Shown piece by piece: positions 1-14,037 of a DNA stretch of 64,000 nt. Made by a program: the position numbers and the translations under genes. Where the stretch lies: the NCBI RefSeq assembly GCF_026151205.1, contig NC_087077.1, positions 8,299,983 through 8,363,982 of the forward strand. The letters are read 5' to 3'. The notes below the pieces were generated by a model. That model did not search any database, was not told the origin of the DNA, and saw only the letters and a program-made list of their open reading frames with translations. The stretch comes from Bolinopsis microptera (Eukaryota; Ctenophora; Tentaculata; Lobata; Bolinopsidae). Numbering within the stretch: position 1 is the stretch's first letter; the number at the start of each line of letters is the position of its first letter.

Positions 1-3000
1 TGTTTTCAAACTTAGGTGCCGTTCTAACAATGTCATCGAGCAATGCACGGACATCGATCGTTTCTGATACCTGAGATAATACTTAAAATGATGCAGGTTC
101 AGTGGATTGTGACGCTCCAATTTTTCAGGGAGAATTGTGCCAAAATCTCTATAATTTCTTTCCCACTCCAAGTAATTTGTTGTTAAATGCACTATAGCTA
201 TATATTTATAATATTATTTGAACTTCTTTATTACGAAGAGGAACGAAAACTAGTGACTACTCACCAGAGGAATAGAAATAACGGTGAATTTGGCGACTTG
301 TCGAGTAGCAATGACCGGCCACCTGTCCCCCAAATACTGACATAATTTCTCGTTTATCTCGTTCAACTCCTCTCCACCCTCCAATGTATTGCAGGCTTCC
401 TCATCTTGGAGATATTTCGGCAAATACCTGCACAGATTCAGTGTTGTAATACTGTCGGTGTTGAATTTTTCCATGCCCAGACATAGTAAGTTGAATAAAT
501 TGATTTTTGAAGATTAGATATAAAAGTAACATAATATGGATGTGGGTAGTGAGCTTCAGGTCTGATTCATCCAGTACTGAACGAGTCAATAAAACTCGTT
601 TAAAACTCACTGGAAAGCTCCAACACTAGGATGCAATGGGTCGATAACAAGAAGGAAGTTGTCTCTACTCTGAATCTGCAGGTTAAGCGTCTCCCTCAGA
701 CCCAGAGAGGTCTCATACTTGGTGACCTCTTCTCGGATTGTGGAAAGTAGTAGAGGCATGTCGTCCAGGGTCAGAGAGGATTTGTCCAGAGGTGCCAGTC
801 TGATAACATTTAGTTCACCAGACAGTTCAATCAGCTGTAACTTGTCAGATCCAAACTGCTGTTCTAGTGTTTCGTACATCTGAGGAGTTAGTTTTTAGTA
901 TTGATTTAAGCAAATTTAAAGCAAGACTACTGGTTCCTGAAGGAGAAATTCTCAGAACATTTTTCATATGATGACTTTGATAACGATAAAATGTTCATAA
1001 TCATGAACAAGTGGTGAGCTGAAGTGAAGGTAAAAAATATCATTCCATTATTAGTATTAGGTTGATTTAAGGTTGGTTTAGCTAAAAATCCCAGAAATCT
1101 CGGTAGTTTGCCAAAAGAGGTCTTTAAAATATGCTTCACAAAAATGAAACAATCTTATTTCTTTGATGAGTTACGTACCATAAGAGTTAGTTTAGACATG
1201 AGGTTGTTCATCGGATCCTGCTCAGCAAGGTCTGGAATGTTTTCCAGTAAACTGTAGTACCGGAAACAAAGCACGTGCCCCGTCAGAGGATATTCCTGGA
1301 ATTAACAGGAGGTTTTTAGAGTTTGTACAGAAATATTACGTATTATCAACGATTTTTAATTGGATGATGGTGTCCGTTCTTTAAATTAGTCTACAATCAC
1401 AGCAGGTCTCTTCTCACTGCCCAACTCTAAGGATAGTTATTTACTTTATTTTATTATCTATTGACTCTTATCTTGAGTCAAATAGAATGGTTAAAAGTAG
1501 TCACAAGTGATCGATTTTCTTACCAGAAGTTGGATGCTCTCAATGCTCTTCAGTTCATTGTACAGTTGCACGGCAAGATTGTACGAGTTTTGTATTTGGC
1601 TAATTATCTTCGAGCTGCCTTGAAGAATAAGATTTGGGTGAATAGAAGTTAATTAAAATCTATACATTATGTATATTTCATGGAATTGGTCTTCTAAGAA
1701 AGAAAAAAACATTTCACGTAGGTAAATAACGAAATGAAACTCTTAAAAAAAAAATTACCCTGGTGTTGGAGGAGGACCCACAACGGAAGTTCAACTTCCA
1801 ACTTTGGCGTATTGGTCACGTGGTCGCTCTCAGAGTTGATGAAAAGGACACTCGTCTGGATGAAAGTGTCACAGAGCAGCGTGTCACATGACACTGAAAC
1901 ACTATCACATTCTTCAAATACCTTAACCGTAGCCGGGGGTGTGTCCAGTGATAGCAGAGGGCTGCAGGACCTGCAAGCGCAACCAATCAATTAACCTGTT
2001 TTAAAGTTAAATGTTTGGAACTTCAAGAAGTCAACGGCAATTCTATATTGGTTGTTAATGGAAAATAAATAACATGTTCGCTTATCAAGAAACATCTTTG
2101 TTTACTTTGATCTCAGTTCCAGGGACAAAGTTGCTGACGTGAATTATCGCAAATATAAGCTCTATCAATAGGACCACAAGTCTTAGAACGTGTCAACCAA
2201 ATTCCTAAAAAACACAGAAGTTGTTGGTAAGCTTACCCTTTGGCGTGTAGCCAAATGCCGTGTTTGTCACACATGTATTTGATTGCTGGGATATTGTCGA
2301 TATGTCCTGTTACCTTCGTCCCTGTTGGAAGAGCCATGTATCATTATAATAATGTTATATAATGAATAAATTGAAGTGTTAGGGAGTTCCAGGCACAGGT
2401 CACAGCACCGAGACGTGGAGTCGAAATTGTGGGTTAAAGATGTGAGTCTAAAAGTGCAATGTAGTGCAATGATCGCGCTCAACTACACGAGACTAATTAA
2501 CAAAAGGTAGACCAATATTCCTATTGACATCAGACTGATTGGTCTATACTGGGTTACACAGTACATTGCAGTACAATTAGAGCTATTCCGGGAGTTTCTT
2601 ATTAGCTAGATAGGCTCACCTAATCGAGCAAAGACACGTCTCGCGCAGTGTAAACATGCGTGCGCGCGTGTTATACGTAAAATTAGTAAGCAAGCACATC
2701 GACATAGTTTTCACAAGAATGTCTCCGCGCCGTACATGATCTAATGTATAAAATAAAGAATTGCCATTATGTGACTTATTTGTAGTCAGAGGCGGTCTCA
2801 TAGAGATCTGGCGTAACAACGTATCTGTAAAACGGCTATATCAGACTTTTCAGGAAAGGACGATAAGGACGAAAACGGTGGAGTGGAAAACTTCCCCAGA
2901 GTAGCATAATAACTGATAACAATATACGATTGCACTATGCAAGGTTGGGGCAAACAATTCGTGGAACAAATCTTGCAGTATTCGTGCAATATGATTAATT

Positions 3001-4362
3001 ATTTGCCGTGTCCTGTATGTATTTATGAATATCACTGCATTCACATAAAATCGTTTCCTGCCATCGAGATGTATGCTATACTATTTATATCACAACAATG
3101 CGACTTACATACTATTAATTATACTATTTATAGTAAGAACTTTAAGAAATGATAAAGACCATAGCTTGACTGAAGGAGAGTAACGTGTGAAAGCAACGAT
3201 TGAAGAAATTTGATAACTCACCAACAGTGGTAATAGCTAACAAAGGTAATTTGCCACAAGATATATCATCCGATATAATTCGCTCAAACGCTTTGATATC
3301 AAGTGTCCTGGAGTTAGGAGAGGAGAGACTATAAGGGACCACGCTTATCACTGATTTAGGGAGATAGAATCGAGATAGTATCTGTCTGGAGTATATTTCA
3401 ACATCGTCTGGGCTCATGTATATGACTGGATACCTGCGAACGGTACTGTTGTTTGTGAATATAAAACAGCTGTGAATTTAAGATCATGAAGCATGTTAAT
3501 ATATTGCTGTTTACTATCAATTTACACAAAATAGGTATAAACTTTAATTAATATAAAGAAAACAGGATAGGAACTATTAGGAAGTTTTTACCTTCTAGCA
3601 TTCTGACGGTCTGTATTGCTGTCATATTGGCTGTTATCTGTCAGTAAACTGTCGGTCACAGTCTGTCAGTAAAATGTCAGTCACAGTCTGTTTGTTGAGA
3701 CTGTCCAATTAACCATGTTCAGACTCGGTCAGTAAGAACTTAGCAAGAACTTTTTAAATAACACAACCACTCTTTCAAAACGCAACCACTAAAAGTACAA
3801 GTCGAACTTTTCCAAGTTTATAAACTGATACAATAACTATGGTGATGCACTGCAACCTTAGCAACCTAGCAGTATTGAGATAACAAGGTGGCAACACACT
3901 CCAGAGTAGCTCACTTACTTGGCGTACAAAGCAAAGAGTCCATCCTCAGCCATGGTGGGGAAGTTAGAAAATAGGAGACTTTCAGTGAGGCTGATAACAG
4001 CTTCCACAGGAGATTCGAAAATGTTGGGTGTATAATCGGGTAACCTGGATATTATCTTGATCAACTGATATGATTTATAAAGTAGACCTTTTGAAGGTGC
4101 GTTAGATGATAATGATACGATATTGGATCTGAATTACCACTGCACAGTACGTTGTTGAAAAGGGAAGTTATGGATATTAGAAAAAAAAGGTTAAATAACT
4201 TTAAGTTAAAAAGCTAAATACCAAGAGGTGACTTACCGAATAATAGAAGTTAACCAATGTCTAATCTCGGTTTGGATTTGATTAGATAACAAGGTGGAAT
4301 CAGTAGCAGAGTCAATATACGATGACAGACCACGTAAAGAGGCGTACAGAACATCTTGGCAA
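1..4362 (-). CDS. PDXDC1: PDXDC1-like pyridoxal-dependent decarboxylase-domain protein (partial)
   Basis: Ten minus-strand exons join in phase: 4362-4237, 4044-3919, 3433-3222, 2321-2237, 1970-1759, 1618-1524, 1295-1179, 879-611, 427-265 and 70 to the window edge. The core block KLPLLAITTVGTKVTGHID followed by HGIWLHAKG matches the group II PLP-decarboxylase fold as found in PDXDC1. Upstream KYPVIYMS and downstream ELPLWVLLQHQG also fit that subfamily, as does the last exon, VSETIDVRALLDDIVRTAPKF. The normal PLP-lysine segment (HKW after the DS..N strand) reads CDSVSVSCDTLL, so no Schiff-base lysine is present. Vertebrate PDXDC1 also lacks it, and the protein is probably not a conventional decarboxylase. 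The N-terminal exon(s) upstream of 4362 were not found, and the C-terminus lies beyond position 1. Similarity was recognised by eye from memory of the family. Confidence 0.87.
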
Positions 4363-5100
4363 CTGAAATTAGGGGAGGATTAGTAACTAAACACAATATG
4401 ATTGTACAAATAAGATAAGATAATCGCCATGTTTGCCATATAAATTGCTAAAATTGATGGCGAAATGGTGAATTGAAGGTTTTAAGAAATTATATGGCAA
4501 GAGACAATAAACCGCCAAACTGGAAACGTTAAATTTAATGTTCAATGTACAAACAAGAGATTTCACACATCATCAGACCCAGAGCACATTTACAACAATC
4601 ACTAAGTGCTGCTTAACAACCTTCACTTGCTGATAAAAGAGATAACACCCAACTTTTAAATAATTTCAAAAGCCAAAAGTTGTATGCTTGATAAGTCACT
4701 TGCGTCATAGGTGTATCAACTATCAAATTTCAAGATAAGAGTCGTAAGAAGCGACTGCTTGGCAACAGGATATGTAACCTTTGTATAAAGATAACAGAAG
4801 GTAGAGTTTCTCGACAGTTGACGAAATACTGTTCTCTTTAGATAGAACTCGTGATTGTGTTATGCTTTGGCTAGAATACCATATCCTTTTAACGGCAGTT
4901 TCATTAGTTTGTTTTGTTTCAAGTTTTGAAGCAGAATTTTTTTTCGAATTTAATGAAAGGCACTGATTGTATTTTTGCCTGATTTCTTATTGCTATTATC
5001 AAATAAAGTTTATCAAAACATCTGACAATGGGTAGTTCTCAGGTAAACTGTTACTCAACTTCGTGTGACTCACAATCTTAATCGATACAGGATAAGAAGG
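4363..5100. other. Divergent intergenic spacer / probable shared promoter region
   Basis: This lies between the first recognised PDXDC1-like exon (minus) and the first Shisa-like gene (plus), which are divergently arranged. The missing 5' exon of the PDXDC1-like gene should be here, but I could not find a convincing coding exon. At 4433-4502 a short imperfect inverted repeat has TTGCCATATAAATT and AATTATATGGCAA arms, resembling a tiny foldback element. Confidence 0.4.
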
Positions 5101-6098
5101 ATGATAAGGATGACCCACAGTGCCCTCCTGATTCTGATTCTGATAAGCGTGGTACAAACAACTGTTTGGGATTGTTATGATCAAAAATGTAAAGGAGAAG
5201 GTTTCTATAACGATACCTACATAGCTTGTGACCAAGAAATAGACATCTGTGGCTTCAGCTCTAATGGTTAGATCTATTAATATTTAATCCGAGGGAATAT
5301 TTGCATAGAAATATTAAGAAGCACGGTGTGAACGGGCCAGATCTCCAAATCTCCAAATCTCCAAATCTCTAAATCTCTAAATCTCTAAATCTCTAAAAGA
5401 ATCAACTCGATGAATTTGAATGTGTGTTTTTGTAATGCAAAGTTAATCCAACAAATTTTTCAGGCTACCCGACATGTAATTATAACAGTTATGGAGGTTA
5501 CGGTTGTGATTGTTATGGAAGTTACTACTGCAGCTCTGATAGCGTTACTGGAGATGCATACTGTAATTCTACTGGTGGCTACATCGGGGGAGGGGTATCT
5601 ACACTGGTTTTCTTCCTAATATTGTTCTGCTGCTGTTGCTATTGCTGTAAAAGACGGAGACGTGCAGCTGGCAACCAGCAGCAGACAGTTATAGTGCAGC
5701 AGACCACTGCTGCACCAGCCCCACAACCCACTGTTATTCAGAACATTAACGTCGTACAGCAACCTCAACCTCCACCTCAACCTTACTTTCCTCAGCAGCA
5801 GGGCTTTGCAAACCCTGGTTATCCAGCACAACCTCAACCTGGTTATCCTGCACAACCTCAGCCTGGATACCCAGCACAACCTCAACCTGGTTATCCTGCA
5901 CAACCTCAGCCTGGATATCCTGCACAACCTCAACCTGGATATCCAGCACAACCTCAACCTGGATATCCAGCACAACCTCAACCTGGATATCCAGCACAAC
6001 CTCAGCCTGGATATCCAGCACAACCTGGTTTTGCCCCTCAACCACAACCTGGAGACGCATCTGCCCCTCCTCCTTACAACCCAAACTATACTGAGTAA
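5101..6098 (+). CDS. Shisa-like Cys-rich single-pass membrane protein, copy 1
   Basis: Two exons, 5101-5266 and 5464-6098, with a phase 1 junction, encode about 266 residues; Met 5110 is an alternative start. A signal peptide ([12 protein letters not shown]) leads into WDCYDQKC and a Cys-rich ectodomain of nine cysteines. A TM helix follows ([12 protein letters not shown]), then CC and a basic stop-transfer KRRRR. The cytoplasmic tail is Gln/Pro-rich with nine tandem 8-residue GYPAQPQP units (24-nt period, 5817-6026) and ends in [16 protein letters not shown] is a WW-domain (NEDD4-type ligase) ligand. This architecture matches the Shisa/CYYR1/WBP1-VOPP1 group of transmembrane adaptors. Family membership is inferred from architecture, not from alignment. 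Unlike copies 2 and 3, it has no 36-37-residue insert after the intron. Confidence 0.82.
5337..5400 (+). repeat. 9-bp tandem array in intron of Shisa-like copy 1
   Basis: Seven or so tandem units of ATCTCCAAA drifting to ATCTCTAAA occupy the single intron of copy 1. The introns of copies 2 and 3 have no such array, so it arose or expanded after duplication. Confidence 0.8.
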
Positions 6099-7502
6099 TG
6101 AAACTTTTAAAACTAAACTGAGACTCTTTCGATCATATCATAATACACTTACTCCCCTGCTGGGGTAATTAATCTTAGGTATGATAAAGTGGGGCATTTT
6201 GTACAAGTTTTTATTCAGTTAAAATAATAATGATTGCTATGAATGTTAAATAATTCTATCATTCATGTGAAAAATGTGATTCACTTTTCGAAAGTTTTTC
6301 CCGATCCATGACTCTTATGCCGTCACACAAATAATTTAGTTCCTGTTTTTGTGCGGGGCTGAAATGGCCACGCAAATTGCTTAACTATCGCTCCCTGTCA
6401 GTTTAAATGTTTAATGGAAAATATAGTCTAGTAGCGGACATGAGTATATTTTGCATATATTTTTTGAAAAGTTACGAAATATATGGAATTAAATTCTAAA
6501 ATATCATAATTGATGCAGTCAATTGTAATTTGTAATCCATTGGTTGCAATGCAAGGTTGACTTGTTTAATTACGAATAACTTTATTAAAAAGTATTCGGG
6601 TTAATACTAATATCTCATGTTTTATTCCCGGACGGCTCCAGCTAAACTCACACTAATTTCACAAAGCATTTTCCACAATTTTCAGCACTTTAACTTTACA
6701 CCATTTAGTAGTACCAATAAGTACCTCCCTCATAAATTCATTCCTACAGACTTTCTAAGAAACAACCTTCACCTTCCACCATCCCAACACTATCAGAAAC
6801 AACAGCCAATCACATATCAGAAACACAAATCACGTGACACTCGATGCACCTTCCACAGCCGTGGCATCAACATGTGGCATCAACAAGTGGCACTATCATA
6901 TATGTAACATGCGACACTTGCGACACGCACATGTGTGCCACAGTGCCACATTTACGTGATAAGGTCGGCTCATAGTGACCATGGTTACGAAAGTTTGTTC
7001 ATATATTCTATAACATATAATTCTGTTAAAATATCCACCTTTAGGACTCTTAGTTATGTTACGTAATTTCGTTGCCATGCTCCCTCATCATAATATAACA
7101 GTAACTTCGTTACTAAGTATCCGTACCTCGTGCCTTGAACTTTTCCTTTCGCAACATCAAACTACATGTTCATTTGATGTGTGCTTACCTTGTGTACACC
7201 GTTGGTCAGTGGATTACTGAGGTGCCAAAATTGATAAATCTTGTCACCAATTATCACCTAATAGATCGTTCAGATTACGTAACGTTCAATTGAGGTCGAC
7301 CAGCCTCCACTCTTTAACCGTCACGTGACTGCAATCTCCAACTGTATTCATCAGCTCTTATTACCATGGCCTGGTAAGACGAGAAAGCCTGTTATATATA
7401 CATTATTTTCAGCCATCTCTTTGTTCCGTTGTTGTCGTAAAACCTTAGAGCGATCTTTAGGTTGTTCGAATATCCTAATACTAAGATACTAGTGATTTAA
7501 AG
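6099..7502. other. 3' UTR of copy 1 and spacer to copy 2
   Basis: The first ~170 bp after the stop (through about 6270) closely match the sequence after the copy 2 stop, including TGGGGTAATTAAT and a following AGTGGGGCATTTTGTACAA. They are therefore a duplicated 3' UTR. Around 6455-6600 there is looser similarity to 9060-9130. The segment 7135-7345 resembles 9400-9730, including a CACGTGACTG block, consistent with duplication units carrying their own 5' flanks. No coding exon seen. Confidence 0.6.
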
Positions 7503-8638
7503 ATGCTCATGATATTTCCATCTATTCTCCTGACACTTACATTGGTTGGAACGGTACGGACTTCGACTTGGGATTGTTATGATCAAAAGTGCGAGGGAGA
7601 AGGTTCCTTCAGCGGGACGTACATTGATTGTGACAATTCAAACAATATTTGCAGAACTGCTTGGTCTAGTAAGAATCTTTTTACTAATTTAAATATATCT
7701 ACAGTAAACCCCAATTTATCGTACAAATTGGGGAAGGGAAAATAGTATGGTAAATTGGGGTACGGCAAACTGTGATGTATCAAAAATTATTTTCCATTAA
7801 TCAGAATTTTCTATTTTCTGTTATATATAATATATAACATAATGCAAACCTCTTGTCCACAGATAATAATGATATATTCCACTTGGGACAATTAGATATA
7901 TCCAAACGCTTCTCGACAAATATTAATGATATTTTACTTGAGTCGGGATTATACGATTCATCATTTTCAGATTATCCGACGTGCGCGTACAGCTATTACG
8001 GAGGGGACGGTATCGACTGCAATGGCAACTACACCTGTAGTTACAATAGCACCTCTGGGAAGGCATACTGTAGCTCGACTTCTGTTACAACGGTTACAGT
8101 GAGTGGCTCTATAGGAGGTGTGGTGTCTTTCCTGATATTGGTAGGTTGCTGCTACTACTGCTGCAGGAGAAGGTCGAGGAGAAGGGAAATTGCTAATGTA
8201 AATCAGACTAATGTGGTAATTCAACAAACTGCTGCTGCACCAGCCCCGCAACCGATTATACAGAACATCAACGTCGTACAGCAATCTCAACAACCTCCAG
8301 CTCAGCCACAGTTCGCAAACCCTGGTTACCCACCACAACCTCAACCTGGTTACCCAGCACAACCTCAACCCAGCTATCCACCACAACCTCAACCTGGTTA
8401 TCCAGCACAACCTCAACCTGGTTACCCAGCACAACCTCAAACTGGTTATCCAGCACAACCTCAACCTGGTTATCCAGCACAACCTCAAACTGGTTATCCA
8501 GCACAACCTCAACCTGGTTACCCACCTCAACCCAGCTATCCACCACTCAGTTACCCAGCACAACCTCAACTTAGATATTCATCACAACCTGGAGACGCCT
8601 CTGCCCCTCCTCCTTACAACCCAAATTATACTGAGTAA
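7503..8638 (+). CDS. Shisa-like Cys-rich single-pass membrane protein, copy 2
   Basis: Exon 1 is 7503-7668 (166 nt, same length and phase as in copy 1) and exon 2 is 7863-8638, giving about 313 residues. The order is a signal peptide (LTLVGTVRT), [12 protein letters not shown], a Cys-rich ectodomain of eight cysteines, a TM helix ([14 protein letters not shown]), a basic RRRSRRR stop, a Gln/Pro-rich tail with [16 protein letters not shown]-type repeats, and terminal [12 protein letters not shown] with a PPPY motif. A second acceptor at 7969-7970 is in the same phase as the one at 7861-7862. It corresponds to the acceptor used in copy 1, so a 277-residue isoform lacking 36 residues is possible. 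The 3' UTR is shared with copy 1 and the intron with copy 3. Confidence 0.84.
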
Positions 8639-10529
<1,891 letters not shown>

Positions 10530-11295
10530 CAGGGTGGGCCAAAAGTCAGTGTGCAAACGTTGGGTCTTATACCTCCGCTGAGTTTTATATTTGAGAGCTG
10601 TTGCTTTGCAGATGGCATACTGTACTTACTGGTTCGAGGATTCCGTCGTCAAAATTTGAAAATTCGAATATTTTAGACCACGCCCATTCAATATTAAAAC
10701 ACCTATATTGTTTTCTCTGAAAATCCTGAACGCCTAATTTTTTTAGAGACGGTAGATTATCAAATGTTGCATATGATCTGAAAAAATGAGGCAAAACGGA
10801 TTAGAAATGACGAAGTTAACAAGCATTTTGTGTATCTCGTTAACAAATTGACTGGGTGATTATGTGACACCGTGACACGACACCTTAATTGGGCACCCTT
10901 AACAATTCCCATAATGTTTAACGGGGTAGTTAACGGGGTAATCTTATCACGTGATTAGGTAAACCAATCACCTGATCACACGTAATGAACAAGCTTGTTA
11001 TGCTTCATATCTCGGTCATCTGAGAAGCTAGAACTCTCATTCTTTCAGGGCAAACGTAATTCGAATGGCCAAACACAATTCAATAACATTTAGCTTGATC
11101 CGATTATCCAAACTATCAAAAAAATGTGAAAATGAACCTCCATTTGAAAAAAATGAACGCGAATATTTTTCGAGTTGACAAATTCCTCGAACCAGTGGTG
11201 GTACTAAGTCATACCAGAAGGAAGTATTTCAATTGGGCACTCAGTGACTGAGCTATTAAGGCCAACGTTTGCACACTGACTTTTGGCCCACCCTG
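10530..11295. mobile_element. TA-flanked MITE (Tc1/mariner-like), copy A
   Basis: The terminal inverted repeats start CAGGGTGGGCCAAAAGTCAG and extend through the ACGTTGG block at both ends. The element is 766 bp and is bounded by TA on each side (10528-10529 and 11296-11297). No transposase is visible, so it is non-autonomous. Its interior is the reverse complement of copy B at 12026. Superfamily assignment rests on the TA duplication and CAGGG terminus only. Confidence 0.9.
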
Positions 11296-12025
11296 TATAT
11301 CATTTCAAAGAAAATTTCGCCGAATGACCTTACATGCCTTGACAAGTGACCGAGTGTAAACAAAATTAGGGACACCGAAACACCAGTTGACCAGTAAACT
11401 GGTCATAGCAATTAGCAATTACATCGGGCCCTATAAGTGAAGCGATACTGCAACCAAGGCATGCGCCATGCTAGGTTTATTCCATTGAACTAATAAAGTT
11501 ACAGTCTAAAATATAGATATGATAAATAACAATGTACCATAAATCATAATTATAAACACACTTTATTGAACATATTTTATTAATTATACTTTTTATCAAT
11601 TTATATTTAGATAATATAGTTACATTAAAAGATTAAAGATAACAAAAACTTTCAATTATCAAAATATGTAATATCGTGATCTTTAAAAAGAGATTATAAC
11701 TTAATAATTACTGATTAAGGATTTGCAGCATTTGTACGGGGTTGTAAAGTACAAAAAGATGAATTGCATAAAATTCCAAAACAAAAAACCAGTTAGTCCA
11801 TAGGACTGTAAAACCCCTAATTTACTTTCGAATTGAAAGTGTTGAATTCGAAATCATCCATGTTGGATTATTTGTTGGCAACTAAGGATTTAATTTTCTT
11901 GATCCTCTTATAAATATGAATACAACATTTTTAGTAATCTCTCTTGTTCCACTGTTTTCGCAAAACCTTTGAGTGATCTTTCAATTTTAAACTTGAAACA
12001 AGTATTATATACAATATACATTATA
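11296..12025. other. Spacer between inverted MITE copies
   Basis: AT-rich, with no coding exon. The last ~90 bp (from about 11938, with TTGTTCCACTG and GTGATCTTT) match the region just upstream of Shisa-like copy 2 (7418-7460). This is therefore the original 5' flank of copy 3, now separated from the gene by the MITE. Confidence 0.6.
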
Positions 12026-12792
12026 CAGGGTGGGCCAAAAGTCAGTGGGCATACGTTGGCCTTAATAGCTCAGTTACTGAGTGCCCAATTGAAATAATTC
12101 TTTCTGGTATGACTTACTACCACTACTGGTTCGAGGAATTTGTCAAATCGAAAAATATTCGAGTTCATTTTTTTCAAAAGAAGGTTCATTTTTGCATTTA
12201 TTTGATAGTTTGGATAGTGGGATTGAGCATTTTATTGAATTGTGTTTGGCCATTCGAATCACGTTTAAGTCCTGAAAAAATTAGAACTGTAGCTTCTCAG
12301 ATGACCGAGATATGAAGCATAACGAGTTTATTCATTACGTGTGATCAGGTGATTGGTTTACCTAATCACGTGATTAGGTGACCCCGTTAACCACCCCGTT
12401 AAACATTATGGGAATTGTTAAGAGTGCCCAATTAAGGTGTCGTGTCACGGTGTCACATAATCACCCAGTCAATTTTGTTAACGAGATAAAGAAAATACTT
12501 GATAACTTCGTCATTTCTAATTCGTTTTGCCTCATTTTTTCAGATCATATGCAACATTTTATAATCTGCCGTCTCTGAAAAAAATTAGGCATTCAGCATG
12601 TTCAGAGAAAACAATATAAGTGTTTTAATATTGAATGGGTGTGGTCTAAAATATTCGAATTTTCAAATTTTGACGACGGAATCCTCAAACCAGTAAGTAC
12701 AGTATGTCATCTGCAAAGCAACAGCTCTCAAATATAAAGCACGGCGGAGCTATTAAGGCCAACGTATGCCCACTGACTTTTGGCCCACCCTG
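12026..12792. mobile_element. TA-flanked MITE (Tc1/mariner-like), copy B
   Basis: Same terminal repeats as copy A and essentially its reverse complement: 767 bp, TA at both borders (12024-12025 and 12793-12794). It ends 57 bp before the start codon of Shisa-like copy 3, splitting that gene's ancestral 5' flank. Confidence 0.92.
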
Positions 12793-12849
12793 TATTATAT
12801 AATAAATATATTCATAATATCCTAATACTCTAATACTAGTGATTTAAAG

Positions 12850-14037
12850 ATGCCCATGATATTTCCATCGATTCTCCTGACATTTACATTGGTTGGAACG
12901 GTACAGACTTTGACTTGGGATTGTTATGATCAAAAGTGCGAGGGAGAAGGTTCCTTCAGCGGGACGTACGTTTATTGTAACAATTCAATCAATATTTGCA
13001 GCACTGCTTGGACTAGTAAGAATCTTTTTGCTTATTTGAATATATCTATGTAGTAAACCCCAATTTATTGTACAGTTTGGGGAAAGGAAAATAGTATGGT
13101 AAATGGGGGTAAGGCAAACTGTGATGTATCAAAAATTATTTTCCATTAATCAGAATTTTCTATTTTCAGTTATATATAATATATAACATAATGCAAACCT
13201 CTGATCTTGTCCACAGATAATTATGATATATTCCACTTGGGACAATTAGATATTATATCCAAACGCTTCTCGACAAATATTAATGATATTTTACTTGAGT
13301 CGAGATTATACGATTCATCATTTTCAGATTATCCGACGTGTGCGTACAGCTATCACGGAGGGGACGGTATCGACTGCTCTGGCAACTACACCTGTAGTTA
13401 CAGTAGCACCTCAGGGAAGGCATACTGTAGCTCTACTTCTCGTATATCCGCAGCAACTGGCTCTATTGGAGGAGGAGTAACGTCCTTGCTGATATTGGTA
13501 GGTTGCTGGTACTACTGCTGCAGGAGGAGGAGGAGGAGAATAAGGACTACTGCTAATGTAAATCAGACTAATGTGGTAATTCAACAAACTGCTGCTGCAC
13601 CAGCCCCGCAACCGATTATACAGAACATCAACGTCGTACAGCAATCTCAACAACCTCCAGCTCAGCCACAGTTCGCAAACCCTGGTTACCCACCACAACC
13701 CAGCTATCCACCACAACCTCAACCTGGTTATCCAGCACAACCTCAACCTAGATACCCACTACAACCTCAACCTGGTTACCCACCACAACCTCAACCTGGT
13801 TATCCAGCACAACCTCAGCCTGGATATCCTGCACAACCTCAGCCTGGATATCCTGCACAACCTCAACATGGCTATCCTGCACAACCTCAACCTGGTTATC
13901 CAGCACAACCTCAACATGGCTATCCTACTTCTCCTCGACCTGGCTACGCAGCACAACCTCAACCTGGTTTTTCTCCTCAACCACAACCTGTAAACGGGTC
14001 TGCTCCTCCTCCTTACAACCCCCACATAACTGGTTAG
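12850..14037 (+). CDS. Shisa-like Cys-rich single-pass membrane protein, copy 3
   Basis: Exon 1 is 12850-13015 (166 nt) and exon 2 is 13217-14037, giving about 328 residues. It has a signal peptide ([11 protein letters not shown]), [12 protein letters not shown], a Cys-rich ectodomain close to copy 2, a TM helix ([15 protein letters not shown]) followed by RRRRR, a Gln/Pro tail with a more degenerate GYPAQPQP array (including GYPAQPQH and GYPTSPRP units), and an ending [12 protein letters not shown] that keeps PPPY. The copy 2 intron is largely conserved here. An in-phase second acceptor at 13326-13327 would remove 37 residues. Promoter sequence is interrupted by MITE copy B. Confidence 0.84.

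Noticed and set aside
5746-6084. Antisense and frame-shifted ORFs over the GYPAQPQP arrays (also 7967-8569, 13411-14025)
   Set aside because: The 24-nt repeat keeps several frames open; only the plus frame continues the signal peptide, Cys-rich and TM exons and ends in PPPY.
10585-10794. Short ORF inside the MITE (also 12109-12578 in copy B)
   Set aside because: Different in frame between the two copies and not transposase-like; the element is non-autonomous.
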